Shown one piece after another: positions 24,065-33,232 of a stretch of DNA of 64,000 nt (within the stretch, counting starts at the first letter, position 1; each line of letters begins with the position of its first letter). The DNA comes from RGIG2041 sp045652745. GTDB lineage: Bacteria; Bacillota; Clostridia; UBA1381; UMGS1253. A program made the position numbers and the translations under genes. The DNA is taken from NCBI GenBank assembly GCA_045652745.1, contig JAZRUW010000015.1, positions 1 to 64,000 of the forward strand. Direction: 5' to 3'. Under the pieces are notes generated by a model. That model was not told the origin of the DNA, did no database searches, and was given only the letters and a program-made list of their open reading frames with translations.

Positions 24065-25435
24065 ATGCGCGGAAAATATGAGCTGGATATGTGTAACGGT
24101 CCGGTGCTGAAAAATGTGCTTTTGTTTGCAATTCCTTTGGTATTGGCAAGTGTTTTGCAGCTTTTATATAATGCGGCAGACTTGATTGTTGTCAGCCGTT
24201 TTGCTGGCTCTGCGGCTATGGCGGCCGTGGGAGCGACGAGCTCGGTTTCAGGATTGATTACCAATGTGTTCATCGGCTTTTCACTCGGCGCAAGTGTCGC
24301 GGTTTCGCGTGCGTTCGGCGCAAGAGATGTAAAAGGAATTCATGAAGCGGTACATACGGCGATGCTGCTTTCTGTCATTGTCGGTTTGTTTGCCGGTGTT
24401 GTAGGCTTTGTATTTGCCCGTCCGCTTCTGGAGCTAATGGGTACGCCGGAGGGCGGCGTTTTAGACGGTGCGATTTTATATATGCGCATCATTTTCCTTG
24501 GTGTGCCGGCATCGCTTGTGTATAACTTCGGCGCGGCCATACTGCGCGCCATCGGCGACACGAAAAGACCGCTGTATATTTTGGCGGCAACCGGTGTAGT
24601 TAATGTAATTTTAAATTTGGTTTTGGTTATCGGTTTTCACATGGACGTAGCCGGCGTTGCGATTGCAACCATCGTAGCAAACTATTTGTCTGCGGCGGCA
24701 GTTTTAATGACGCTGATGCGTTCGGAGGGCGCGTATCGTTTGGATATCCGTTTACTGAAAATCCATAAACAATCCCTCAAAGAAATTTTGCGTGTAGGTT
24801 TGCCGGCAGGTATACAGTCCTCCTTTTTTGCGCTGTCTAATACAGTGGTGCAGGCAGGTGTAAATTCCTTTGGTGAGATTACAATTGCAGGCGCGACAGC
24901 GGGGAGCAATATCGAGGGCTTTGTCTATGTGTCTATGAATGCGTTTTATCAGGCAACTCTGACCGGCGTAAGCCAGAATTACGGTGCAAAAAATGAGAAA
25001 AATATAAAAAAGTATATGTATATTCCGATGATTTGTGCGGTGTTTGCAGGGGTTGTGCTTGGCGGTTTGTGCATCGTGTTTTCCCGTCCGCTTTTGGGTA
25101 TTTACATTACGGACTCTGCGGAGGCAATTGAAATTGGAGTTGTCCGTTTGTGGATGACAACGGCACCGTATTTTTTGGTCGGTATTATGGAATGTTTGGT
25201 GGGTGCAATTCGCGGACTCGGTTCTTCCACCATTCCGGCAATTACGAGCTTCTTGGGCACCTGCGGTGTGCGCATGATGTGGGTGTTTTTAGTGATGACG
25301 TTGCCGGCATGGCACACGCATGAGCTTTTGTTTGTCGCATGGCCGGTTTCGTGGATGTTCGTTATTGCTTGTCATGCGATAACGCTGGCGATTATCAAAC
25401 CGCGTGCGCTTCGCAAAATGCGGGAACAGCAATAA
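24065..25435 (+). CDS. MATE family efflux transporter (second)
   Basis: A 456-residue, 12-helix MATE protein: FAIPLVLASVLQLLYNAADLIVVSRFAGSAAMAAVGAT in helix 1-2 and GLPAGIQSSFFALSNTVVQAGVNSFG in the second half. It is clearly related to but distinct from the MATE at 17464, with different N-terminal charges and loops, so it is not a recent duplicate. The start at 24065 follows GGGAGG (24050-24055); the longer frame from 23999 overlaps the promoter. Monocistronic with its own terminator. Substrate unknown. Confidence 0.92.
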   Translation: MRGKYELDMCNGPVLKNVLLFAIPLVLASVLQLLYNAADLIVVSRFAGSAAMAAVGATSSVSGLITNVFIGFSLGASVAVSRAFGARDVKGIHEAVHTAMLLSVIVGLFAGVVGFVFARPLLELMGTPEGGVLDGAILYMRIIFLGVPASLVYNFGAAILRAIGDTKRPLYILAATGVVNVILNLVLVIGFHMDVAGVAIATIVANYLSAAAVLMTLMRSEGAYRLDIRLLKIHKQSLKEILRVGLPAGIQSSFFALSNTVVQAGVNSFGEITIAGATAGSNIEGFVYVSMNAFYQATLTGVSQNYGAKNEKNIKKYMYIPMICAVFAGVVLGGLCIVFSRPLLGIYITDSAEAIEIGVVRLWMTTAPYFLVGIMECLVGAIRGLGSSTIPAITSFLGTCGVRMMWVFLVMTLPAWHTHELLFVAWPVSWMFVIACHAITLAIIKPRALRKMREQQ

Positions 25436-25441
25436 TTTTAC

Positions 25442-25464
25442 AAGGCGCGTCGGCGCCTTTTTTA
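25442..25464 (+). terminator. Intrinsic terminator
   Basis: AAGGCGC (25442-25448), loop GTCG, GCGCCTT (25453-25459), T run. Confidence 0.85.
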
Positions 25465-25493
25465 TTGCTTTTTTTCAAATTTTCCTTTATAAT
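25465..25493 (+). promoter_or_regulatory. Promoter of dipeptidase gene
   Basis: TTGCTT (25465-25470), 17-bp spacer, TATAAT (25488-25493), directly after the MATE terminator. Confidence 0.62.
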
Positions 25494-25531
25494 AGAAAGG
25501 AATGGATATACTGTTAACGGAGGCGAAAAAC

Positions 25532-26974
25532 ATGGGAAATTTATCTGCGCTTGAACCGAAGCGCGTATTTGAATATTTTGAAGAAATATGCTCGATTCCG
25601 CACGGCTCGGGCGACATGGAAAAAATCAGCACGTACTGCCTGGATTTTGCAAGATTGCATGGGCTGAAGGCGGTGCGCGACAGCGCAAACAATGTCATTA
25701 TTTATAAAAATGCTACGCCCGGATATGAGGCGGCCGCGCCGGTGATTTTGCAGGGGCATTTGGATATGGTATGCCAAAAAACACCGGAGAGCAATGTGGA
25801 TTTTGAACAAGACGGAATTTGCCCGTATATCGATGGTGATTTTGTAAAGGCGAAGGGTACGACGCTCGGCGCAGACAACGGCATTGCCGTAGCCATGGCG
25901 CTGGCGATTTTAGCAAGTGATGATATTGCGCACCCTGCGATTGAGGCGCTGTTTACCACGGACGAGGAAACCGGCATGTACGGTGCAATGGCGCTGGATG
26001 CCAAACTTTTAAAGGGGAAGAAGATGCTCAACATTGATGCCGAAGAGCCGGGCACGGTGACGGTATCTTGCGCCGGAGGCAGTAATTTTCATATGACGAT
26101 GCCGTTTGTGCGTGAGCGCGTACGCGGTACACACATAACGGTGCGTATTGCGGGATTACTCGGTGGTCATTCCGGTATTGAAATCCATAAAGGGAGAGTC
26201 AATGCGGATATTTTGATGGGCAGACTCTTAAGTGAGGCCAAATCCGTTGCTGATTACAGACTCATTTGCGTAGACGGCGGTGATAAGGGCAATGCGATTC
26301 CGCTTTCGTGTACGGCTCAGCTTGTGGTGGAAAATCCGCAGGTGTTTGCGCCGAAGCTGCAGTATTGTATGGATATGATTTGCAGGGAAATTGCTGACCG
26401 CGAGCCGCAGGCCGAGCTTTCGGTCCAAATCGGACAAATCGGTGAATTTGACATTTTGCCGTTGCAGACGAGCGATGCGCTGACAGCGCTTCTGTTATGC
26501 GCGCCGAATGGTGTACAGACGATGAGTGCAAGCATTGACGGCCTGGTGGAAACCTCGTTAAATCTCGGTGTTTTAAAGACACAGGATGCGGCTTTGGAAC
26601 TTTTGTTTACCCTGCGCTCCAACAAGCAATCCGCGCTTGACTTTTTGGAAAAGAGATTGTTTGCACTTGCAAAACTGTTCGGTTGCAAAACAAAAACGGA
26701 TGGGCACTATCCGCCGTGGGAGTATAAGGCTGATTCTGAATTGCGCGAACTTTATAAGACCTGCTACCGCGAGATGTGCGGCGAGGAAGCGAAGGTGGAG
26801 GCTATTCATGCAGGGCTGGAATGTGGTGTGTTTGCTTCTAAGATTGCAGATTTGGATTGTATTGCCATCGGACCGGCACTCTTTGATGTGCATACCGTAA
26901 ACGAGCGCCTCAGTATTTCGTCTACGGCGCAGACTTATGAACTTGTAAAGCAAATTTTGGCGGCTTGCAAATAA
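25532..26974 (+). CDS. pepD: Aminoacyl-histidine dipeptidase (M20C, PepD-like)
   Basis: A 480-residue M20C metallopeptidase that cleaves dipeptides such as beta-Ala-His in the cytosol. Conserved zinc and catalytic segments: FEEICSIPHGSGDMEKIS, LQGHLDMVCQK, KAKGTTLGADNGIAVAMALA, FTTDEETGMYGA, NIDAEEPG, LGGHSGIEIHKGR and HAGLECGVFASK. Length fits PepD. The start at 25532 follows GGAGGC; the ATG at 25502 is upstream of that site. Dipeptidase and the OPT peptide transporter just downstream would work together in peptide use. Confidence 0.94.
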   Translation: MGNLSALEPKRVFEYFEEICSIPHGSGDMEKISTYCLDFARLHGLKAVRDSANNVIIYKNATPGYEAAAPVILQGHLDMVCQKTPESNVDFEQDGICPYIDGDFVKAKGTTLGADNGIAVAMALAILASDDIAHPAIEALFTTDEETGMYGAMALDAKLLKGKKMLNIDAEEPGTVTVSCAGGSNFHMTMPFVRERVRGTHITVRIAGLLGGHSGIEIHKGRVNADILMGRLLSEAKSVADYRLICVDGGDKGNAIPLSCTAQLVVENPQVFAPKLQYCMDMICREIADREPQAELSVQIGQIGEFDILPLQTSDALTALLLCAPNGVQTMSASIDGLVETSLNLGVLKTQDAALELLFTLRSNKQSALDFLEKRLFALAKLFGCKTKTDGHYPPWEYKADSELRELYKTCYREMCGEEAKVEAIHAGLECGVFASKIADLDCIAIGPALFDVHTVNERLSISSTAQTYELVKQILAACK

Positions 26975-26977
26975 AGG

Positions 26978-27006
26978 TTTACAACTGCCGCGATTTATGG
27001 TACAAT
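26978..27006 (+). promoter_or_regulatory. Promoter of OPT transporter gene
   Basis: TTTACA (26978-26983), 17-bp spacer, TACAAT (27001-27006). Confidence 0.65.
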
Positions 27007-27051
27007 AAGTCGAATCAAATAGCCGCACTTTGCGGCGGAACGGAGTAAAAT

Positions 27052-28956
27052 ATGAACAACAATCAAAACTTCAAGCCGTATATTCCGGCGGAGAAGGTAA
27101 CACCGGAAATTACGGTGACCTCCATTATTATGGGTATTCTCCTTTCGGTCATTTTCGGCGCGGCCAATGCATATCTTGGCCTCAGAGTCGGTATGACGGT
27201 TTCGGCCTCCATTCCGGCTGCCGTAATCGCGATGGGTGTTATCCGCGTGATTATGCGCAAAAACTCGATTCTGGAAAGCAACATTGTACAGACCGTAGGC
27301 TCTGCGGGTGAGTCCCTGGCGGCAGGTGCAATCTTCACCTTGCCGGCGTTGTTTTTGTGGGCAGCGGAAGGCACAATGGACAAACCGGATATCATCAGCA
27401 TTACGCTGATTGCGCTTTTGGGCGGTCTTTTGGGCGTATTCTTTATGGTGCCGCTTCGTAATGCGCTGATTGTAAAAGAGCACGGCATTTTGCCGTATCC
27501 GGAAGGCACGGCATGTGCAGAAGTGCTTTTGGCGGGTGAAGAAGGCGGCGCAAAGGCTTCTACCGTATTTGCAGGTATGGGCTTTGCCGCAGTATTTAAA
27601 TTTATCATCGACGGCTTAAAACTTGTTGCAGGTGAGATTTCCTATACGTTTAAGGGTTTTGCAGGAACAATCGGTACACAGATTTATCCGGCAGTTATGA
27701 GCGTAGGTTACATCTGCGGTGCAAGAATTTCTTCGTATATGTTTGCCGGCGGTCTGCTTAGCTGGATGGTTATCATTCCGCTGATGATGCTCTTTGGTGC
27801 AGATGCGACATTGGCTCCGGGTACGGCACCGATTGGTGCTTTGTTTGCAGAGGGCGGTGCCGGCGCACTTTGGGGCACTTACGTACGTTACATTGGTGCA
27901 GGTGCACTTGCGGCCGGCGGTATTATCAGCCTCATCAAATCGCTTCCGCTGATTGTAAAGACATTTGCGGGCGCAATGAAGAGCGTAGCCGGCACAAAGG
28001 GCGGCTCGAACTTGCGTACCGAGCAGGATATGAGCTTGAAGGTTGTGCTGATTGCTATCGCAATTCTGACCTTGCTTGTATGGCTCGTTCCGGCAATTCC
28101 GGTAACACTTATTGGTGCGGTAATTGTTGTTATTTTCGGTTTCTTCTTCGCAACCGTATCTTCCAGAATGGTTGGTCTGGTCGGCAGCAGTAACAATCCG
28201 GTTTCCGGTATGGCGATTGCTACGCTGCTTATTACAACACTTATTTTGAAGTTTACGGGTATGGCAGGCGCAACCGGTATGCAAAGTGCAATTGCCATCG
28301 GTTCGATTATCTGTATCGTATCTGCTATCGCAGGTGATACCTCGCAGGACTTAAAGACAGGCTTCCTGCTTGGTGCAACGCCGAGAAAGCAGCAAATCGG
28401 TGAAATTATCGGTGTTGTTGCGGCGGCATTTGCCATTGGCGGTACGCTTTATCTGCTCGACTCCGCTTGGGGCTTCGGTAGTGACGAACTTGCGGCACCG
28501 CAGGCAACACTTATGAAACTGATTATCGAAGGCGTTATGGAAGGCAATCTGCCGTGGTCTTTGGTATTCGTGGGTGTATGTATTGCTATTGTGGTAGAGG
28601 TTATCGGTATTCCGGTGCTTCCGTTTGCCATCGGTGTATATCTGCCGGTACAGCTCAACGCTTGCATTATGGTCGGCGGCTTGTTGCGTTTGGCAATGGA
28701 TAAGATGAGAAAGCCGGAAGAAGAAAAGAAAACCATCACAAATGATGGCGTGCTCTTCTGCTCGGGTATGATTGCAGGTGAAGGCCTTGTGGGTATTTTG
28801 CTTGCTGTACTTGCCGTATTCGGTGTAGGCGAAGCCATTGACCTTTCTGCAAAACTTTCGCTCTCCCCGGCATTTATGAACATTGGCGGCCTCGTGGTAT
28901 TTGCGCTCGTGATTTTGTCGGTGCTCAAATTCTCCCTGTGGAAGAAGCGTAAGTAA
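27052..28956 (+). CDS. OPT family oligopeptide transporter
   Basis: A 634-residue membrane protein with about 14-16 helices. The OPT start is clear (YIPAEKVTPEITVTSIIMGILLSVIFGAANAYLGLRVGMTVSASIPAAVI), as are LPYPEGTACAEVLLAGE and the late FGSDELAAPQATLMKLI and EVIGIPVLPFAIGVYLP. OPT proteins import oligopeptides or metal chelates by proton coupling. The start follows ACGGAG. Only 3 bases separate it from a PqqD-like gene, so both are one transcript. The dipeptidase upstream has its own promoter. Confidence 0.93.
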   Translation: MNNNQNFKPYIPAEKVTPEITVTSIIMGILLSVIFGAANAYLGLRVGMTVSASIPAAVIAMGVIRVIMRKNSILESNIVQTVGSAGESLAAGAIFTLPALFLWAAEGTMDKPDIISITLIALLGGLLGVFFMVPLRNALIVKEHGILPYPEGTACAEVLLAGEEGGAKASTVFAGMGFAAVFKFIIDGLKLVAGEISYTFKGFAGTIGTQIYPAVMSVGYICGARISSYMFAGGLLSWMVIIPLMMLFGADATLAPGTAPIGALFAEGGAGALWGTYVRYIGAGALAAGGIISLIKSLPLIVKTFAGAMKSVAGTKGGSNLRTEQDMSLKVVLIAIAILTLLVWLVPAIPVTLIGAVIVVIFGFFFATVSSRMVGLVGSSNNPVSGMAIATLLITTLILKFTGMAGATGMQSAIAIGSIICIVSAIAGDTSQDLKTGFLLGATPRKQQIGEIIGVVAAAFAIGGTLYLLDSAWGFGSDELAAPQATLMKLIIEGVMEGNLPWSLVFVGVCIAIVVEVIGIPVLPFAIGVYLPVQLNACIMVGGLLRLAMDKMRKPEEEKKTITNDGVLFCSGMIAGEGLVGILLAVLAVFGVGEAIDLSAKLSLSPAFMNIGGLVVFALVILSVLKFSLWKKRK

Positions 28957-28959
28957 GTT

Positions 28960-29310
28960 ATGAAAAAAAAGAAAAACATCATCACACAAAATTATCTGGA
29001 AAAAATCCCGATGCGCCCGCCGCAGCTTGCATGGAATGCAGATGCGGAAGGTAAAGTGACATTGGAGATTGAAAATAAAGGTGCATTTAACCGCATAGCG
29101 CAAAAACTTTTTAAAAAGCCGCGCGTAAGTTATGTGCATTTAGATGAAACCGGCAGTTTTGTCTGGCCGCTTTTGGACGGTGAAAAAGACATCATTGCCA
29201 TCGGTAAGCTCGTTGAAGAAGAGTTCGGCGAAAAGGCAAATCCGCTGTATGAACGTCTTGCAAAATATTTTCAGATTTTAGATAGTTACGGATTTATCTT
29301 TTGGAAGTAA
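28960..29310 (+). CDS. Stand-alone PqqD-like (RRE-fold) protein
   Basis: A 116-residue protein whose C-terminal two thirds follow the PqqD winged-helix plan: VSYVHLDETGSFVWPLLDGEKDIIAIGKLVEEEFGE and LYERLAKYFQILDSYGFI. PqqD domains bind leader peptides of ribosomal peptide products (RRE). No precursor peptide or radical-SAM enzyme is nearby, so the partner is unknown. The basic N terminus is extra, and the ribosome site is weak. Translational coupling to the OPT gene 3 bases upstream is likely. A second PqqD-like gene is at 39425. Confidence 0.8.
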   Translation: MKKKKNIITQNYLEKIPMRPPQLAWNADAEGKVTLEIENKGAFNRIAQKLFKKPRVSYVHLDETGSFVWPLLDGEKDIIAIGKLVEEEFGEKANPLYERLAKYFQILDSYGFIFWK

Positions 29311-29315
29311 ACAGT

Positions 29316-29363
29316 CAAAAGCGACTCGGTTCAGGCGAAGGCCTTTTCGAGTCGCTTTTGTTA
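29316..29363 (+). terminator. Terminator of OPT-PqqD operon
   Basis: CAAAAGCGACTCG (29316-29328) pairs with CGAGTCGCTTTTG (29348-29360). The 19-base loop contains a small GGCGAAGGCC element. Confidence 0.82.
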
Positions 29364-29449
29364 TTTTTGCTTAATGATTTAACCGCAGACATTTATCCGT
29401 GGGGGAAAAAGGTGCTTCGGATTTATAGAGTGTAGGAGATTCAATTAAC

Positions 29450-29490
29450 AAAAAATCCTTTGGGTTGAAACTGAAAACCCAAAGGATTTT
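29450..29490 (-). terminator. Terminator after mnmE
   Basis: AAAATCCTTTGGGTT (29452-29466) pairs with AACCCAAAGGATTTT (29476-29490), with T tracts in both directions. It begins two bases beyond the mnmE stop. Confidence 0.87.
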
Positions 29491-29491
29491 T

Positions 29492-30874
29492 TTATTTGCC
29501 AACGCAGAAATTTGCGAAGATTTCATTTACAATGTCGGCGGAAACGCTTAGGCCTGTAATTAACCCCAAATGCTCCAGTGCGGCATTTACGTCAATAACG
29601 CACATATCGGCCGGCATACCGTCTGCAAGCGTCTGTGCGGCCGCGCAAAGCGCCGTACGTGCATCGCGCAGTGCACGGATGTGGCGCAGGTTGGAAAGCA
29701 CGTTGTCCGCGGCGCGAATTTGCTTTGTGCGACAGATTTCACAGATGGTATTACGAAGTACATCCAGCCCCTCGCCCGAGTGCGTGCTGATTTGCACCAA
29801 AGGTGCATCTGTCCGCAGGGTAGAAGCAGCATCTGCATCTGTCTTGGTTTCTAAATCGGATTTGTTTAACACGATAATGCACGGCTTGTCCGCAATGGCC
29901 TCGGCACATTCTCTGTCCTCGTCCGACAAAGCGCTGTTGCTGTCTAAAAGCAATAAAACAAGGTCGGCAGCCTGAATATAGTCAAGCGTTTTTTGTACGC
30001 CGATTTGTTCTACTGCGTCGGCCGTTTCGCGAATGCCGGCAGTGTCAAACAAACGCAGAGCAATACCGTCTATGGTAACAGTCTGCTCTATGACATCGCG
30101 CGTTGTACCCTGAATGTCGGTAACAATCGCACGGTCAGAATGGGTTAGCGCGTTTAAAAGCGAACTTTTACCCGTATTCGGCTTGCCGGCAATTACACAG
30201 GTGATGCCGTTTTTCGCCATACAGCCGTCCTGTGCGGTGGCAAGCAGACTGTCGCAATCCGCAATAGCCTTTTCTAAAATTTCAGAAAGCTTTTCCTCGG
30301 TCAGCTCCGCAATGTCATCATCGGGATAATCTACAGCAGCGGCAAACTGTGCACAGCAGTATAACAGTGGTTCACGGATTTTGTTAATTCTGCGCGCCAA
30401 ACCACCGTCGAGTTGCGCAATGGCACTCTTGAGTGATGCATCGGAATCGGCATGAATCACATCCAGCACGGCTTCGGCACGCGTTAAGTCAATTCTGCCG
30501 TTTAAAAAGGCACGTTTGGTAAATTCACCGGCCTCGGCCATGCGCACGCCGCTACCGAGCAATACATCCATCACTTTGGACAGTACCGTCGGCGAGCCGT
30601 GCGTGGAAATTTCAACGACATCCTCTGCGGTAAAGGTACGTGGTGCACGCATCAGCGTGACAAGGACCTCGTCAATTTTTTCTTTTGTTTCCGGATTGTG
30701 TACAAAACCGTAATGCACGGTGTGTGTTTCCCTTTCGGCAAGGCTCCTTTTATCTGCGGCCCGGAAGATGCGGTCGGCCGCAGAAACGGCATCCGGTCCG
30801 CTGATGCGGATGGTACCAATACCGCCTACGCCCTGTGGTGTGGCAATTGCCGCAATTGTATCTGTAGTGTTCAT
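29492..30874 (-). CDS. mnmE: tRNA modification GTPase MnmE
   Basis: With MnmG, MnmE installs the carboxymethylaminomethyl group on wobble U34 of certain tRNAs. The 460-residue protein has the folate-binding start (DTIAAIATPQGVGGIGTIRISG), helical domain, G domain GKPNTGKSSLLNAL, DIQGTTRD and DTAGI, NKSD, and the C-terminal CVGK with the catalytic Cys. The ATG at 30874 follows GGTGGG. It is the last gene of the rpmH-rnpA-yidD-yidC-jag group. mnmG and rsmG, usual next neighbours, are not here. Confidence 0.96.
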   Translation of the reverse strand: MNTTDTIAAIATPQGVGGIGTIRISGPDAVSAADRIFRAADKRSLAERETHTVHYGFVHNPETKEKIDEVLVTLMRAPRTFTAEDVVEISTHGSPTVLSKVMDVLLGSGVRMAEAGEFTKRAFLNGRIDLTRAEAVLDVIHADSDASLKSAIAQLDGGLARRINKIREPLLYCCAQFAAAVDYPDDDIAELTEEKLSEILEKAIADCDSLLATAQDGCMAKNGITCVIAGKPNTGKSSLLNALTHSDRAIVTDIQGTTRDVIEQTVTIDGIALRLFDTAGIRETADAVEQIGVQKTLDYIQAADLVLLLLDSNSALSDEDRECAEAIADKPCIIVLNKSDLETKTDADAASTLRTDAPLVQISTHSGEGLDVLRNTICEICRTKQIRAADNVLSNLRHIRALRDARTALCAAAQTLADGMPADMCVIDVNAALEHLGLITGLSVSADIVNEIFANFCVGK

Positions 30875-30909
30875 ATTCCCACCTTCGTTTCTATAGCCAT
30901 GTTGATAAT

Positions 30910-30939
30910 AAAGGGATGTAAACTTGTTTACATCCCTTT
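30910..30939 (-). terminator. Hairpin between jag and mnmE
   Basis: AAAGGGATGTAAAC (30910-30923) pairs perfectly with GTTTACATCCCTTT (30926-30939) with a tight apical loop. Only a short T tract follows on the minus strand, so it may be a partial terminator or processing site. Confidence 0.6.
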
Positions 30940-30946
30940 GGTTTTC

Positions 30947-31591
30947 TTATTTTTCTTTGTCCTTTAATACAACCACGAGCTTGCGGTTTGGGTCTTCACC
31001 GATGGAGTAGGTGGTTACATTTTCGTAAGACTGTAGCTTCGAGTGGATGATGCGTCTTTCGTACGGATTCATCGGCTCAAAGGTGTGGCGTCTGCCGGTT
31101 CTTTCTACCTTGTTTGCAATGCGAACTGCAAGCGCTTCCAATGCTTCTTTGCGCTTTTCTCTGTAGTTTTCGGTATCAATCGTTACCTTGATGTAACTGC
31201 CTTTGCCGCTGTTGACAACGAGGCTGGTTAAGTATTGAATAGAGTCAAGTGTATCGCCGCGCTTACCGATGATAATGCCCATGTCGTTGCCGCTCAAGTT
31301 GATATTCAGCGCATCGCCGTCAAAATCCGCATCGATTTGTACACGGATACCCATGCTCAAGAACAAATCGCTCAAAAAAGCGGTTGCCTTGTCTGCCGGA
31401 GAATCTTTTTTGGTTACGATAACACGCGCCTGTGTACCGCCGAGGATACCGAACAGACCCTTACTGCCTTCGTCCAATACTTCGATTTCTACTTGACTTC
31501 TGGTTGCGCCGAGTTCTGCAAGCGCCAGTTCTATTGCGTCGTCCACTGTTTTAGCGGTTTTTTCTGTTCTTTTTAATTGTGTCGATAACAA
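30947..31591 (-). CDS. jag: RNA-binding protein Jag/KhpB
   Basis: An approximately 214-residue protein: Jag-N domain (KTAKTVDDAIELALAELGA, SKGLFGILGG), KH domain (NLSGNDMGIIIGKRGDTLDSIQYL) and R3H domain (RRHTFEPMNPYERRIIHSKLQ). It partners KhpA in RNA binding and cell-wall control, and is classically paired with SpoIIIJ/YidC. The AGGGAGG site touches the ATG at 31600 directly, so I prefer the TTG at 31591, 9 bases downstream of it. The start lies inside the yidC 3' end, so translation is coupled. Confidence 0.9.
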   Translation of the reverse strand: MLSTQLKRTEKTAKTVDDAIELALAELGATRSQVEIEVLDEGSKGLFGILGGTQARVIVTKKDSPADKATAFLSDLFLSMGIRVQIDADFDGDALNINLSGNDMGIIIGKRGDTLDSIQYLTSLVVNSGKGSYIKVTIDTENYREKRKEALEALAVRIANKVERTGRRHTFEPMNPYERRIIHSKLQSYENVTTYSIGEDPNRKLVVVLKDKEK

Positions 31592-32549
31592 CGATCTCAT
31601 CCTCCCTTTTATTAAACATCACTGCCGTTACATACTGCTGAATCATCTGGACTACGTTGGAAACGATCCAGTAAAGACCAATACCCGACGGAAGGGTATA
31701 CGAGAAGAATAAACTCATCAGCGGCATCATAATGGTCATGGATTTATTCATTTGTGCAGAGGTATCCTCCGCCTGCGCAGTTGCAGTCTGTGTTTTTTGT
31801 TTATTTTGGGTCATCTTTGCCAAAATCCAACTGGTCACGCCGGCCAAAACCGGAATAGCCAGAAGCGGTAAGGTCGTCCATACGGTTTCCATCGGAATCG
31901 GGGCCCCGCCGAAGAGAAAGCTCCAAATCGGGAATTCGCTCGGATATCTCGACAAATCAAGACCGAGGAAATTAAAGTTGACTTTCCAATCAGCAAACTG
32001 TGTGTAACCCATCTCGGCCAGCTTCGCCGCGAAACTACTCATTTCAATCTGGAAATTGTTTGCAAGCGTTTCCATGGTGGAGCCGAGGAACGTATTGCCT
32101 GCTTTTTCTGCCAGTTCCGGAATACCCTTTACAATGCGCTGTAAGTCAAGCACTTTGTTGATGTTTTCCGGTGCATTAAAGTTTACGCCGCGCATGAATG
32201 AAAGCGGCATACGCAATACCTGGTAAAGACCGATAATGAGCGGGAACTGAATGAGCATCGGCAGACAACCCGCAGTCGGGGAAGCGCCGTTTTCTTTGTA
32301 GAGCTTCATGAGTTCCTGGCTCTGCTTTTCCTTGTCATGCGCATACTTTTTTTGAATCTCCTGCATCAACGGCTGGAGCTTCTGCTGTTTGAGCATTGCC
32401 TTTTGCGATTTGATGTTCAAAGGCAAAATCAAAAGTTTAATAAGTACGGTAAAAGCAATGAGTGCAAGACCGTAGTTTTGAATGAAGGTATACAGCACCT
32501 GCAAAATCCAACCCATTGGGCGGAAAATTAAAATCGAAAACAAATTCAT
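31551..32549 (-). CDS. yidC: Membrane protein insertase YidC/SpoIIIJ
   Basis: A 332-residue Oxa1-type insertase with five helices. The first cytoplasmic hairpin starts LNIKSQKAMLKQQKLQPLMQEIQKKYA, followed by SPTAGCLPMLIQFPLIIGLYQVL. A conserved Arg lies in MPLSFMRGVNF, and the last helices hold TIMMPLMSLFFSYTLPSGIGLYWIVSN. It inserts membrane proteins alone or with SecYEG. The C-terminal tail is basic, for ribosome contact. It lies between yidD and jag, as in most Bacillota. Confidence 0.95.
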   Translation of the reverse strand: MNLFSILIFRPMGWILQVLYTFIQNYGLALIAFTVLIKLLILPLNIKSQKAMLKQQKLQPLMQEIQKKYAHDKEKQSQELMKLYKENGASPTAGCLPMLIQFPLIIGLYQVLRMPLSFMRGVNFNAPENINKVLDLQRIVKGIPELAEKAGNTFLGSTMETLANNFQIEMSSFAAKLAEMGYTQFADWKVNFNFLGLDLSRYPSEFPIWSFLFGGAPIPMETVWTTLPLLAIPVLAGVTSWILAKMTQNKQKTQTATAQAEDTSAQMNKSMTIMMPLMSLFFSYTLPSGIGLYWIVSNVVQMIQQYVTAVMFNKREDEIVVIDTIKKNRKNR

Positions 32550-32579
32550 AGTCGTACCTCACACATAGATTGTAATAGG

Positions 32580-32804
32580 TCATTTCTTTTTCGGCGGCAC
32601 AGGGTCATATCCGCCTCGGCTGAAAGGGTTACAGCGCAAAATGCGCCGGATTGCCAGCAAAAGTCCGCAGAAAACGCCGTGCGTTTCTATGGCTTCGTAG
32701 GCATAAGCCGAGCAGGTCGGAATATATTTACATGTAGCTTGTCCCTTGTTCGGGGAGATATACTTTCGGTACATGCGAATGCACCAAAGAAAAGTCCTTT
32801 TCAT
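32580..32804 (-). CDS. yidD: Membrane insertion efficiency factor YidD
   Basis: A 74-residue protein with the family signature YRKYISPNKGQATCKYIPTCSAYAYEAIETHG and the C-terminal CNPFSRGGYDPVP. YidD assists YidC-dependent membrane insertion at the inner face of the membrane. I use the ATG at 32804, which is 7 bases after AAAGG. The ATG at 32819 precedes that site. Confidence 0.94.
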   Translation of the reverse strand: MKRTFLWCIRMYRKYISPNKGQATCKYIPTCSAYAYEAIETHGVFCGLLLAIRRILRCNPFSRGGYDPVPPKKK

Positions 32805-32841
32805 ATAAGTACCTTTCAAGCAAAATAAGGGGACTGATAAA

Positions 32842-33180
32842 TCATTCCCCGATAATGCCGCTTTTTTTCAGCAAATAACTTAAGTCGCGCCCGATTTTTT
32901 CGAAATCCGCATCCGCGGCACGGTTGCGCGCAACCAAAACCATATTGTAGCCGATGTGCATCTCATTTTCGCGCAAACGATAGCATTCGCGGATGAGCCG
33001 TCGCACGCGGTTGCGGACAACCGCCTTGCCGAGTTTTTTGGTTACGGTAATGCCGAGAACATTTTTTTCGAGCTTATTCTTTTGATAATACAGGACCAAA
33101 TACCCTGCCGCGATGGATTTACCGCGGCTGTATAGCCGCTTGAAATCGCGGTTGTATTTCATCGAAATCGTATAGTTCAT
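32842..33180 (-). CDS. rnpA: Ribonuclease P protein component
   Basis: A 112-residue basic protein that binds the RNase P RNA and helps mature tRNA 5' ends. It shows the RNR motif (GKAVVRNRVRRLIRECYR), the N-terminal YNRDFKRLYSRGKS and LVARNRAAD. The start at 33180 follows GGTGA. It is immediately downstream of rpmH, the usual order. Confidence 0.95.
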   Translation of the reverse strand: MNYTISMKYNRDFKRLYSRGKSIAAGYLVLYYQKNKLEKNVLGITVTKKLGKAVVRNRVRRLIRECYRLRENEMHIGYNMVLVARNRAADADFEKIGRDLSYLLKKSGIIGE

Positions 33181-33232
33181 CGTTTCACCGCCAAAAACAT
33201 CTAACTACAAGAAAAGACCACAAAGTGGCCTT

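Noticed and set aside
17464..25435. Two MATE genes as a recent duplication
   Set aside because: Their sequences differ along the whole length, including both ends; they are distant paralogues.
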